Below, piece by piece: positions 35,276 to 47,224 of a stretch of 64,000 bases of DNA. The DNA lies in NCBI GenBank assembly GCA_013399305.1, contig VXAI01000161.1:116236-180235 (forward strand). Reading direction: 5' to 3'. Source of the DNA: Rostratula benghalensis. Lineage: Eukaryota; Chordata; Aves; Charadriiformes; Rostratulidae. The position numbers and the translations under genes were made by a program. Within the stretch, counting starts at the first letter, position 1. Every line of letters begins with the position of its first letter. Under the pieces are notes generated by a model that worked only from the letters and a program-made list of their open reading frames with translations, was not told where the DNA came from and ran no database searches.

Positions 35276-36330
35276 ATCATTTTCTGTAAAAGTACTGATG
35301 CCTGCATTTCCTGTTCACTTAATCATTAATTAACATTGCCAGATCTTTTCTTCTTTGAATGCCATTTCCTTACTTGGCTTCCAAATACAGATGTGGACAT
35401 TATGGTAATGTGCAAAGTGTCTTAATCCCATGCAGTATTTGCAGTTTTAAACAACAGAGAAGAAGTATCCTTTTGTGTTTCCTATTTTGTGGTTGGGTTT
35501 CTGTTGGTGTGTTTTTTTTTTTTTTTTTTTTTTTTTCTGGCCCAAAGGTTGTCTTCCCAAAGGCTTGATTTTGTACTGAGAATAAGATTGAATCGACAGC
35601 AACACTGTCTAATGTTCCTCTGTGAAAGTTTGTTTGATTGATTTTTACCTTATTCACTTCACAAGCAAATGAAATAAGGAATATTCCCTTAAAAAAGGGA
35701 AAGGCAATAAGTTTCAGGGATGACTCAAAGAAAGGGAGAATTGATGGCTTATAATAAAAAAAAAGGATGCTCCCTGCCACCCAAACTTATTCTAAATCCT
35801 TCTAGACAAGTTTGTCCTTCCTCCTCTAGCTTTACATGCAGCTGTTTCTCTGAGGCACAGCTGTTCTCTTTCTCACATCCATTAGTTTTGGCTGTTTTCT
35901 GTCTGTTCCTTAGCTCTTACCATTCTTCTCTTTCTTTCACTTGCAGGTGCAATTCTGCAGCCTGAGACGTATCTGTAGTATTGTTCTCTATCTCACACCA
36001 GATGAATAGGCTCTGTAAAAGATGAAGAATCTCCCTTAAACAGAAAGAATCACTTGTTGTCTATCACAAAGACAGGAGAGGAGCCAAGAGTTTGGATCAG
36101 AAATTTCTACTTGCATCGTTTTTCCTTCCCTTCCCTCATTGCAGTGACAATAGGAGTAACATTATTTAGAAAATCTATTTTCCCAGGGTAGCAATCAAAG
36201 GATTTGACATCACAGAGAGAATGCAGTGATGCTTCGAAAAGTGAAATCCTGATGGTTTCCTATTTGAGAATATCCAATGTTGGCTATGCCATGACTATTA
36301 TTTATTTTAAAGTCAGCAATTTAGATAACA
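35276..36330. other. Mostly non-repetitive DNA with a long poly(T)
   Basis: A poly(T) run of about 26 bases lies at 35512-35537. Nothing else was recognised. Confidence 0.45.
35512..35537. repeat. Poly(T) tract
   Basis: About 26 consecutive T. No source retroelement is visible on either side. Confidence 0.92.
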
Positions 36331-37062
36331 GAATCATAGAATGGTTAGAGTTGGAAGGAACCTTAAAGATCATCAAGTTCCATGGGGCTACACGGGGCTA
36401 CAATGTTTCCCTGGAGCCTTCTTTCCTACAGGCTGAACAACCCCAACTCTCTCATCCTGTCCTCATAGCAGAGATGCTCCATCCCTCTGATTGTCTTTGT
36501 GGCCCTCCTCTGGACCCATTCCAACACATCCATGTCCTTCCTTATGCCAGAGGCTCCAAAGCTGGACAGCACAGTACTCTAGATGGGATGTCACAAGAAT
36601 GGAGTAGAGGGGCAGAATCACCTCTGTCCTGCTGGCCACACTTCTTTTGATGCAGCCCAGGATGCAGTTTTCCTTCTTGGCTATGAGCACACACTGCCAG
36701 CTCATGTCCAACTTCTCATCCACCAACACCCCCAAGTCCTTCTCCCCAGGGCTGCTCTCAACCTGTTCTCCACCCAACCTGTATTTGTGGCTGGGATTGA
36801 TGGGACCCAGGTGCAGGACCTTGCACTTGGATTGGTTGAAACTCATAAGGTTTGCACAGGCCGACCTTTCAAGCCTGTCCAGGTCATTCTGGACATCATC
36901 CCTTTCCTCTGGCATGTTGGCTGCACCACACAGTTTGCTGTCATTGGCAAATTTGTTAAAGGTGCACTCAGTCCTGCTGTCCCTGTTGTCAACAAAGACA
37001 TTAAACAGCACTGGTCCCAGTACTGACCCCTGAATCACTTGTCACTGGTCACCACTTGGACA
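36331..37062 (-). mobile_element. CR1 LINE with internal deletion, RT palm and C-terminal ORF2
   Basis: It begins with a clean reversed 3' tip (GAATCATAGAATGGTTAGAG, TTGGAAGGAACCTTAAAGAT) and then jumps near 36390 into ORF2. The minus-strand frame 37038-36463 (191 codons) shows the RT segment GSVLGPVLFNVF, then the catalytic box as FAND at residues 30-33 (normally F/YADD), then the CR1 signatures KCKVLHLGPINP, EKDLGVLVDEKLDMS and ILGCIKRSVASR. The lost aspartate would abolish polymerase activity. The frame breaks down after LEYC. About 300 bases of the 3' ORF2 and UTR are missing at the junction. Confidence 0.93.
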
Positions 37063-37705
37063 ATAAGTTCAGAGGACCTTACCTTCCTTTGAAACTGTAA
37101 TTAATTTTATAGGGAGGCACTTAAGGAGATTCCTTCTAGGACAATTGGGAGAAAAAACAGCCTTTAGAGATTCTGGAGCATCAGACAGAGCTCCTTTTTG
37201 AAATAGCGTTGAAAGAGCTGGTTAGACTAGCACAAATAAAGTGTAATATTCTTGCAATTAAATATGTGCAAGCACAGTTATAAAGGTCAGCTTCCTTTCA
37301 TATATGGAATTGAGTTCTAATGCACTTATGTATTCATTTTAAAGCAAACATATTGACCTCAAACCTCAATCATGTATTTACCTTCGGGATGAAGTGTTTC
37401 ATAAAATAAACATTATTTATATGCCTTATATATCAGATATTAATTTAGATATGTCTTGTGCATCAATTTGCAAGTGTAATCAGTAGTCACTTCAACTCAA
37501 CTGCTCAGCTCTAGTTATAATAATTTCTCCTCCTAACTCTGGGCACTGATCTTACGCTCATGTTCACATTGAAACTTAAGAAATTATAACTGTAATAAAA
37601 ATTGTGCCTTATAAAATTCTTTTTTTCAAAAGCAACCTTTGATTAAGAGATATATTTTGACAGTACTATCCATCATCTGTTTCAGGTCATTTTTTAGTCT
37701 ATTTA
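37063..37705. other. Short non-repetitive stretch between two CR1 copies
   Basis: AT-rich, no feature recognised. Confidence 0.45.
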
Positions 37706-37966
37706 AATCATAGAATCATTCAGGATGGAAAAGGCCCTTGGGGTCATCAAGTCCAATCCTCAGCCCTACTCTCTAAATTTCTCCCTTGCACCATATCTCC
37801 CAACACCACATCTAAACGACTCTGAAACACATTCAGGAGTGGGGACTCAATGACCTCCCTGGGCAGCCCATTCCAGGCTCTGACCACTCTTTCTGGGAAA
37901 AATTCTTTCCTAATGTTCAGCCTACCCTGGTGCAGCTTGAAGCCATTCCCTCACTCATCTGGATTA
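37706..37966 (-). mobile_element. CR1 LINE, 5'-truncated 3' end
   Basis: Starts AATCATAGAATCATTCAGGA, then TGGAAAAGGCCCTTGGGGTC. It continues through CCTCCCTGGGCAGCCCATTC and CCTAATGTTCAGCCTACCCT to GCTTGAAGCCATTCCCTC. The 3' UTR wording (CAGCCCTACTCT, CTCCCTTGCACCA, CCCAACACCACATCT) is the reverse complement of that at 23318-23767, so the two are sister copies of one subfamily. Confidence 0.93.
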
Positions 37967-40900
37967 AAGATACTTTTCACCTAAGTGTGTCAGACTGCAA
38001 GTCTACTTTTTAACACTAAATATTTTTCAGGGCAAAACTTTCTATTTGTTCAGTTTTTAAAAGTATCTGCCTTAATTTAGGTTATTCCTTTGCCCTCTTG
38101 ATATTCCTTTTCTCCTTGATGTAAAAACAATCATAATAGTTTAAGGCAAGATCTACTGGCTCAAGGATTCAGTCTTGTAAGGAAAGGGAATTGAGAATCT
38201 TTGGTGTAAAAAGAAAAGGGAAATTGCAATTTCCCCTCAGAGATATGTAATTAAAATGCATGGGGATGATAAATATACTTTACAGGAAAGCGGGAATCTG
38301 AGAGGATGTCTAAGCAGCTGCTCTCCAACTTGTCTTTCAAAGCCATTTGGCTTCACTATTAGTTATTACAGTCCTCTAGAAATAGGGAAGAGCTGTTTTC
38401 TCACTCTTTGACAGTATTTTCCTGTCACCACAACTGGCCATTCATGTTGGCAACAAACCTGTGTGTAACGCTTACTTTGAAGTCTTCTTAGTGTTTTTAC
38501 CCCATTTTTTTTCTGTATCATCTGAGCAATCTGCGTCAAAAATACATACATTAGCTAGTTGATAAAAAGGAATCAGTATATATGTAAGTTTGCTATCATC
38601 TTCATTTCTTTGTTTAGTACATAGTTGCATAAATGTTGAAAATTATATATATATAAAAAAAAAAGACCATGAGTCCTAACTGACCAGTTAGCTTATTGCT
38701 CAATATGCTTTTCCAAGCTTTGAGGCCTGAATTTTTTGTAATGGTAAATGATATTGCCAATAGTGAGTCTGCAGGGATCTTTATTAGAAATATTCTGATT
38801 CTTTCATGTGCTCTATTTCCAGTGCTTGCTGGGATGCCCAACTCTGTGAAACCATGTCACTGACTATCTGTTTACTGCCACATTGTCCCAGAAGAAATGA
38901 ACTTGGAAACAAATAGCCTGGGCACTTCTAACAACTTCTAAACAAAACACGTTTCTGTGTAAGCCAAGAAATTACTATAAAATTTGTAAATTTGAAAACT
39001 TTCCACCAAAAAAATATATGTAATTTTTCCCACTTGTGAAGACCCAATTTAATTGTCAGGGAAGAAGAGAGAGAGTGTGTAAACCAAAACAAAATTAAAT
39101 GAAGCCCCAACATATGTAGGGAGAAGATTATGAAATAAATATCTGGTTTTGGTACTGTCAGTTAAACTCCATGTAGTTGTTTTCATACTTCTTTTCATCA
39201 GCAGCTATTTTATTCCCTTTTTATTAAGGCAAGAACTTCCAGTGAGCTCATTAAGATTTGTTTGAAGAAGGAGCACAGGACTAGAACTCAAGTGTCTGGA
39301 CCTCTGTTTTAAAACATACCTGTGATATGCCTTTTGGAGCCGAACCACATGTAGGAAGTACAGATGTACAACCAGAAAAAAAGTTCTCAGTGATTTCACT
39401 TAACCTCCAAGCCGTCTCCACAGGAACATGCTGACTTGTTAAATGATAAGCCATCATATTGCATATTATCCCTATTGATAGTAAATTGGAAAAAAACCTG
39501 ATCATTATTTTAAATTTTCAGCACCTTATTGCTTCCTGCTGGTTTTGATGTAAAAAAATGCATCCTTTTATTGTATTCCAATGCACAGGGAGTACAAGAG
39601 TCAGTAAAGATATTTATGCCATATCTATGATGATACAAGAAATAAGTGTCTGCAGATTTACTTCAATGCTGCTTAAGGCATTATCCTGCTATCTACAAAG
39701 TATCTTAATATAATTATTAAAAATCCAAGAGAATAAACAGAGTAAGGTATTTTTCCAATTTCATCATGATGAACACAAACCACTTAGGCCTTGAGAGCAG
39801 CTTTCCTTCTTTAGATATTTCTTCCACCACCTAAGTTTGGTTCCACTGGGTCGAGTTGAATTTAGGGCTGTAAGATGTGTCTGTATCCAGCCTGTGCTGT
39901 TAGGCTGTAAATGTCCTTGCATATGGATGTGTTAATTGCATGCCTGTTTGTAAAATACTATTCCTGTAGTACACAGGGCTAATCGAAAAAAAAAAAAAAA
40001 AAAAAAGTTTGGTTAAAAAATTAAAAGCATACTTACAGAATGTATTCTACTCACAAACACAAATTAATTCAGATGCCGTTTATGCTATAATCCACGCTGT
40101 CATTCAGGATTACAGGGGCCAATACACCAACTATGTCCTGAGGGTGTGAACTGGGACAGATCAATCAATCTAGAGAGCGTTGGCAAAGGTTGAACAGCTG
40201 GTGCTGAAATTCTTTGTCAGGGAAATGACCAACCCACCAGAGATTATAGATTTCAGACAAGACTGATGGTTAAACCCTGCAAATAAAATCCTCTTCAACT
40301 GTGTTCTGACTGATTATAAAGCTAATTTAAAGGCATCACTCCACAGCACTTTCCTAGAACAAGATATTCATTAAACTTCTAGTGTTAAACAAATTCTCTC
40401 TGAGGCCTGTTGCGAGTAGCAAATACATTAGTGTTTTCATTTGCAGATTATTTTTAAAAGGTCTCTGTTGGCCAGTTTATTTTTATTTAAACATCCACTA
40501 GGGTGAACTTAGATTATCAATAATTACTTTCACATACAGAAGGTAAGATTTTTTTTGCCCTTTGGGCACTCTGCAAAAGCTTTCTGCTACCTCAGCAAAT
40601 TTCTAAAGGGTTCGGGAGAAAGCTTTGATTATGTAATAAAGAAAGTTCTTTTATAGAAGAGGATGTGATTTTCAGTTCAGTTGAACTTGATTTACAGCTG
40701 AAATGGGATTTGAAAAGAAATAGAAATATCAGGAGAGCAGACCTGAGAGAGTGGATGCAGCAAATGAGCATGGGACAAGAGAACCTCAATGTAGTAGAAA
40801 AATGGGGGTGTCTGAAATAATGGAGTAGTGCACAAAGTTGGGTGGGGTTTTTTTTAGAGGAAGGAAAGGAGACCATTTGGGATTAAAAAGTAGCAGGTAG

Positions 40901-43793
40901 ATATAATAATAACAGGAGAAAAAAAGAGGGATTTCTGAAAAGGACAATAAATACAATGTATGGCATGCCAGGAAAAGCCAGGAATAAAGTCTCCCAAAAA
41001 TATGCAGAATTTCAAGGAAATTACAGAAGGACGCTTTATTCTCCTGGACCAGGAGTCTTGTGAGGTACTAGACATTCAAGTACCTATACATAGAAGAAAA
41101 CACAGGTTCCTACAGTCAGTGCATATGGTTATGTGTTTGTAAGCAAAAATATTTCATAAATTCCATGAGAAATAGATTTTTGCATCATCTCCTTGACATA
41201 AGGAGGAAGATGCATTTATCAGCTTGTTTATCATCTCTTTCTGATTTTTGCCTATTATTTTGTCTGTGAGTATGAGTGTGGAAGGAGTACTTGCTTGTTT
41301 ATAGCTGTGTGGGGTGGCAATATTCTTCCTCACAGTCAGAAGAAATTTGGGGGAATTAAAAAAGAAACCTGGAAAAAAACATAAAGATTAGACAAGACTG
41401 GAAATTTCCAAGTGGAATTAGTAGCTATTTGACAAAGTAAGATCTTAAAATTGTGTAAAGCTGGGTTGACGGCAGCAATACTTTGTTCTGGGTAAAACTT
41501 ACAAAAGAAATCAAACAGTATTTTCCACAGAATATTTTAAAATTAAAGATTTTTATTTCACACAAATTGAAACTATGCCAACAGAAAGTTTTAAAAAATA
41601 AAACAAACCCAAAAAAACCCCAACCCATATATCTGAAAAGTTGGGGTGTTTTTTTTTTTTTTTTTTCCCCCTGCAGTTCTTGTTAAAATTCTTCTTCCTA
41701 AGTAGAATTTGCCCAGTTCCCTTAGTCTCCCTTCAGGATATATGCTACCAGCTTTCAACATATTTTGCACTCTCCACTCTATTTTCTTAAAATAGGTACA
41801 TCTGATAAATGATAAATCGAGGGTTATGAACTCTACCCTTAAAAATAAGCTACATTTCTAGTTGGTGAAGAAAACTTTGACTTCAAACCCACACTGACTA
41901 CATTGACTTTGAAGGAAATTGAGGTTTCCTTATCTTGGATAGCATCCACTTCACTGGTGTGAGACCAGTCTACTGACTGTAATTGACAGGTAATTGTTAC
42001 CAAAAGTATAACTAAGATCACAGAACCATTTCTCACTGGCAAATTGCTGCAATCATTAGCTACGAAGTTTCACACAAATATCTTGAGACTTAATCAGTGA
42101 GACAGAGTTGCTCTGGAGCATTAAAGCAGCCTCATTAAGAAACAGGTTTGTTCCTTTTTCTCCAAAAATAATTAGTCGGCATCCATTTATACATTTACTC
42201 CTCCTCTCAGGTAAATTTCCTGTTGAATCAGATCATATCACAATGGAAAAAATAGAGTACTTCATCTGAGTTACCACCACAAAAAAGTATGTACCTCATG
42301 AATGAACCATCAAAGCTCGTAAATGCTATCAGAGATTATCCTCAATCCAAGATACTGCATTCAACACACAAAAGGGATTTATAGAAACGAGGTGTGTGAA
42401 ACCAAGCAGCTAAGCACCTGAACAGATTCTTACAGAGAAAAAGTATTCCCATTTTATTGCAAACTAGATATGTAATAACGTAGTTGTTCTCTGTTTTCTG
42501 TGTGATTTCAACAATAAAACAATCTAAATTATCATATCAATAATTTTAGTTCATTGATATGTGTAGTTTTCTTTCTTTTCCTACTCCAGGCAGGATAAGA
42601 GCTCAAACATAGAGGACGTTACAGTTCTGATGCTCATCATTCCCCAAAGACCAATTTATGTGAGTGTTAGGCAGTGTTGAAGGATACTGCAAGGATGAGA
42701 CTACGTTTAGGCATATACTTAAGACAGCTCTTCAATTTGGTGGATAAACTGCAACACCAGACACAACCTTTAAATATAATCATTTCTACTCTCTGAAAAA
42801 GGAGGATCTGTTGTCTATGAACTATTAGGAGACATCTGTGGGTACTGAGGTGTGGTTCAAAAAAAAAGACTAATCTCTGCTCAACAGCACCACAGAAACT
42901 CCATTTTATGAATCAAAGCAGACTCTACTGCAAAAATAGCAGCAAAGACGTAAGTTTACAAATTTGGATTTGTGCCAAAACATAACATCACCAGAGGGAA
43001 AGATGAAACATCCAACTTTCCATCCATCCCTTTAGCAAAATTAACTCCACCTTCAACTAAACACAGCATAAAATTTTCAAAATTTCGCCATTGAACAATT
43101 ATGTCTAAAGAAACATCCAGACTTGGATAAGATAAAACAAGACTCTGACATTTGTTACTGAAGTTTAATGTGCTTCTGCCCATAAAACCCCTTATGTATG
43201 AAATAAATTTAAGGCTTATGGTGTTTGGAAAGTAAGCTTATAATATGCTGTAGAATTAACATGTCTGATAACTTTTAAAGTAAATCACATGCTACACTGA
43301 AACTGGCAAAATTAGAGCAGATGATTAACAATTAGTTTTCAAGTATTTGACACACATACACACAAGCACTGTGTGTCTAAAATATGGGCTGTAGAATTTG
43401 AATTATCATTTCCAGAAGAGCAGAAATCATTTGTGACACCCAAAAAGGATGTACATTTAAACTCAAACAAGTATATTCCATCTGCTAACCGATCATTTTT
43501 GTTGATGAGTACAACCATCCCCTTAATGATGGCAGCATCTGGCAGTACCCTCACCTCACCTGCCCATTTCAGCTTTACCTACACTTGTCCTGGAGAAATC
43601 AGATTATACTCAATTTTCTTAGTCCTCAGAAATCCAGCCTGCCAAGCTGATCAGTGAATTGATGGAGATGTATTCCAGACAAAAACTAAGTTCCATTATT
43701 CCCACAGAAGCCAACACTCAGGGCTGCCAATGTTCTTCCAGGAAGAATCCACACTACCCCCTCAAGCGATTTGGTTCTGTTGCAAAGGCAAAG
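37967..43793. other. Long non-repetitive interval, no gene recognised
   Basis: About 5.8 kb without a recognisable dispersed element. It contains a 21-base poly(A) at 39986-40006, a poly(T) at 41648-41668 and an A/C-rich patch at about 41595-41625. The part at 40025-40400 is more balanced in composition and is flagged as possibly conserved non-coding DNA. Confidence 0.45.
39986..40006. repeat. Poly(A) tract
   Basis: 21 consecutive A, preceded by no recognisable retroelement. Confidence 0.92.
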
Positions 43794-44355
43794 TGTACTG
43801 GGTCTGGCTGAGATAGGGTTAGATATTTCACAGCAGCCCATTTGGTGCTGTGTTTTGAATTTGTGAGCAAAATAGAGTTAGAAAACATCAGTGTTCTGGC
43901 TGTTGCTTGCACAACATTGGGGCTTTCTCTTTTCCCCACTCTGAATCCCCACTGAGTAGAGTAGGAGTTGAGAGGGCAAGCAGGCAGGACAACTGACTTG
44001 AATTGACCAAAAGGATAATCCATGTCATATGATATTGTCCTCAGCTACAAAAGATCAGGAAAAAAGAGGAGGAAGCAGGAAGGTTCAAGATCAGGGCATT
44101 TGCTTTTCCAGGTGACCATTGTGTACACTGGAGTCCTGCTTTCCAGGAAGTACCTGGTTGTCTTTCTGCCCGTGGGAGTATAAGGAGTATAAGAATCCTT
44201 CATTTTGCTGGTCTTGCACATACAGCTCTGCTTTGTTTATTAAACTGTATTTTTTAATCTTGGCCAAGGAGTCTTCTTGCTTTTGTTCTCCTGATTCTTT
44301 CACCTATCCTACTGAGTGAGGAGTGAATGAGCACAGTTCTATAGCAGCCATAGTT
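43794..44355 (+). mobile_element. Avian ERVL-type LTR, 3' end lost
   Basis: It starts TGTACTGGGTCTGGCTGAGA, then TAGGGTTAGATATTTCACAG and GGTGCTGTGTTTTG. This matches the start of a very common avian LTR (TGTCCTGGTTTCGGCTGGGA and so on). It continues through GCACAACATTGGGGCTTTCT, the promoter block ATTGACCAAAAGGATAATCC, ATGTCATATGATATTGTCCT and the downstream TTTATTAAACTG block. The normal ending with ACCACGACA is absent: similarity fades at GAGTGAATGAGCACAG and a CR1 begins within about 10-15 bases. No internal retroviral sequence is attached, so this is a solo or truncated LTR. Confidence 0.8.
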
Positions 44356-44361
44356 CTTATA

Positions 44362-44683
44362 GCCCCTTCCAGTACTTGAAGGGGGCTTTTAGGAGAGATG
44401 GGGAGAGATTATCAAGGAGTCTAGTGATAAAATGAAGGGGAATGGTTTTAAACTGAAAGAGGAGAGATTTAGATTAGATCTCAGGAAGAAATTCTTACCT
44501 GTGAGGGTGGTGAGACACTAGAACAGGTTGCCCAGAGAAGCTGTGGCTGCTCCATCCCTGGAGGTGTTTAAGACCAGGATGGATGGGGCCTTGAGCTCAG
44601 AGGTGTTCCTGCTCATGACGGGGGTTGGAACTCAGTGACCTTTAAGGTCCTTTCCAACCCAAACCATTCTATGACTCTACGAT
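44362..44683 (+). mobile_element. CR1 LINE, 322-bp sense copy
   Basis: Sense-strand CR1 starts CCCCTTCCAGTACTTGAAGG, continues GGAGAGATTTAGATTAGATC and GAACAGGTTGCCCAGAGAAG, then the 3' UTR block CATGACGGGGGTTGGAACTC and GGTCCTTTCCAACCCAAACC, ending ATTCTATGACTCTACGAT. ORF2 C-terminal codons are present but the copy is 5'-truncated. Its 5' end lies directly against the broken end of the LTR at 43794-44355. Confidence 0.94.
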
Positions 44684-47015
44684 AGTTGCACCTACCACAG
44701 CAAGGCAAGTCAGATGCATGGAAATAGGATGGCTCTGCTTCCTAGTGACCCTCTGCATTTCTGGAATGTGCTTCTGCTTGGGCATAGGATCTGCTCCACT
44801 CTAAACTCCAACTTTGGGATTCTTCTGTGAATCAACAGGTCTAAAAATATGGTGTCAAATTGAGCTTTTGGACTCTACTTAAAATGCAGAGATAGGCTTA
44901 GAATGACATTTTATGTAGCGACAATGGAATTGTATATATTTACTTTCTCCGAAAACTTTCATGTCACATATAATCTAATTAAACATTCTTCATGCAAGCT
45001 GTTTATAAATGATTTACAATTTGACCTGGCAAGCTCTGTTGTGACTTATCTGTAATGTTAAATTGCTTTTCAGTCCTTTAGTTGTTAATAAAGTGATGAT
45101 AATAATAATAATAACATCAAAAATAATATTCAGGAGTATGTAGAATTTTTATCTGCACATCTCCACATTTTTGTATGTGTAATAAAGAAAATAATAACTG
45201 TGTCCTGCCTCAATATACCCTTTGTACAGTGCTTGGTATTTAATGTTCATCCTTCACATTCTCTCTCCAGCTTATTATTTCTACTCTGTGGGGGTTTATA
45301 GTATGTTAAATTGTGTTGATATAATGAGACACACTCACACTGTGCTCATGATTATATCAGTAGGGCACGATATCCCTCTATGTTGCAAGAGTCAATCATG
45401 CCATTACTTGTATGCCTTATTTTGTTTCCTATGCCTTGTTATTCTAAACGTGATTCACGTACAACACGTAATTATCTTTCATATACTAGGGCCATAAGTA
45501 TAACTTGAGTGTTAAAATATAGCAATTAATTCAAGTTACCTGGAAATTCCTTTTATTAAATCCATATAAAATTCTGTTTTTACAAATTTCACTTGTTCTC
45601 ATTTCAACTATACTCCGTGGGGTTCACAATACAAGGATTAATAGAGGATTGTACAGTTGGGTTGATATTTTTTTTTTTTTTTCCCAGAGTAAAAGCTTAC
45701 AGGTAGAGAAGAAATGGCAGTATGTGAATCACCTTTAACTGCTATGGTGTGAGATAAATTGAAAGAAAATGTACATATTCAGACTCTGATAAACTTTTTA
45801 GTAAGTGGATGTATATAATTTAAAAATAACTCTAGGACTTTTGGACCCAAGCTTAACACTCAGCAATGCGTATTTATGTATGTATAAGTGGCTATATATA
45901 TAGATCTATATGTAAATATACTTCATATATGTACACCTCCACGTGTGTATGCAGTTGCATTAACTACTTTCAGTTCATTCTATGAGCTACATGTGTTTTA
46001 GTTTCAATTACAAGAAAAAGCTTATTCACGTTTAGCTCTGCTGCAAGTTAAGCCAATGCTTAAATATATGCTTGGCTTTGAAGGAAGGAGTTATGGAGTT
46101 GCTAACTTCAAACATCTTTTTTGTCAATTTATAAAGAAAGAAGAAAAAAATATGACACTCCTGAGAATTAAATTGTTAATTTCTTTTGAGAGGTAACCAA
46201 TTAACCTTTTTTTTTTTTTCTATGAAAAAAAATTTGCTACTTGTTCTATTCATAAATGCTTGACACGAAAATATAACAAGACCTTATGTCTTGTAGTTAT
46301 AGATAGAAAAAATCCCAGGTAGAACTTTTTTCACTCTTCAGCCTTAATCCAGATATCTAGTAAATGTTATTCCTGGCTGCTGAGTGTTATATATTTCTGT
46401 ATGTATGAGGAATTATTGCTACCAGAGTATTTTCTAGATATCTTATAAATTTCCATGGAAAGCACTGCACACAGGCCAAAATGACTGAGTTGATAGGAAA
46501 GCCTAAATGATTTAAAAATGCTGGCTGTAAAAGGGAAATATACTAATATTAGATAAAAGATGGATGGCAGTATTGATATAACAGTTTATATTTGCTTGCT
46601 TTACAGACGGGGGAAAACTTTTAACTATACTGAACATAAAATAGACTAGATCTATAAAATATAATAATAATTAGGTGTAGAAAAACCAATGCTGTATATA
46701 CTAATACCGACTGCAAATACAGCGCGAGTAATAATTTCTTTCCCCTTGCAATTCCATTAATGTTGCGTGTACAGAGATGAAAGAATACAAACAGCAGACT
46801 GTTTGTTGTGAGCAGTCCTTGGTGAGTCAGGAACTTGTTTTACAACTCCATTCCCCTTGGCACATGGCTTGGAAATCCTCAGGCAACGCCGTGCTTCCAG
46901 CATTATTGTGTAGGTGCATGCAATGGAAGAAAGGATGCTTTTCTAGAAAAGTGCAAAGTTTTTCCCAACTTTTCATATATAACCGCCTACAATACATAGC
47001 CCAGTGAAAGCCTGC
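44684..47015. other. Non-repetitive AT-rich DNA
   Basis: It contains an (AAT)n run at 45099-45114 and poly(T) at about 45669-45682 and 46207-46219. No gene recognised. Confidence 0.45.
45099..45114. repeat. (AAT)n microsatellite
   Basis: Five ATA/AAT units in tandem. Confidence 0.88.
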
Positions 47016-47224
47016 TCATGTTACCACATAAATGCAGGAAAGTATAACAAATAATGAATATATTTGAAATAATTTCAATGAAACTACTCAGATGCTAAAT
47101 GCTGAAAATCCCAGGATCTGATCATGTTACCACATAAAAGACAAGTAATTATAGTAAATAATTAATATATCTGAAATAATTTTGGTGAAATTCCTCATAT
47201 ATTAAATGCTGAAAACTCTAGGAG
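47016..47224 (+). repeat. Diverged direct duplication, about 106-bp period
   Basis: The copy at 47016-47117 (CATGTTACCACATAAATGCA ... ATGCTAAATGCTGAAAATCC) is followed by a second at 47122-47224 (CATGTTACCACATAAAAGAC ... ATATTAAATGCTGAAAACTC). They share order and spacing throughout, including GAAATAATTT and AATGCTGAAAA, but differ at many positions. The duplication is old. No known repeat family was recognised. Confidence 0.92.

Noticed and set aside
36583..37026. Plus-strand open frames of 128-148 codons
   Set aside because: They are antisense to CR1 ORF2 coding sequence on the minus strand and follow from its codon pattern.
43373..43657. 94-codon plus-strand open frame just upstream of the LTR
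   Set aside because: No domain, splice context or retroviral similarity recognised.
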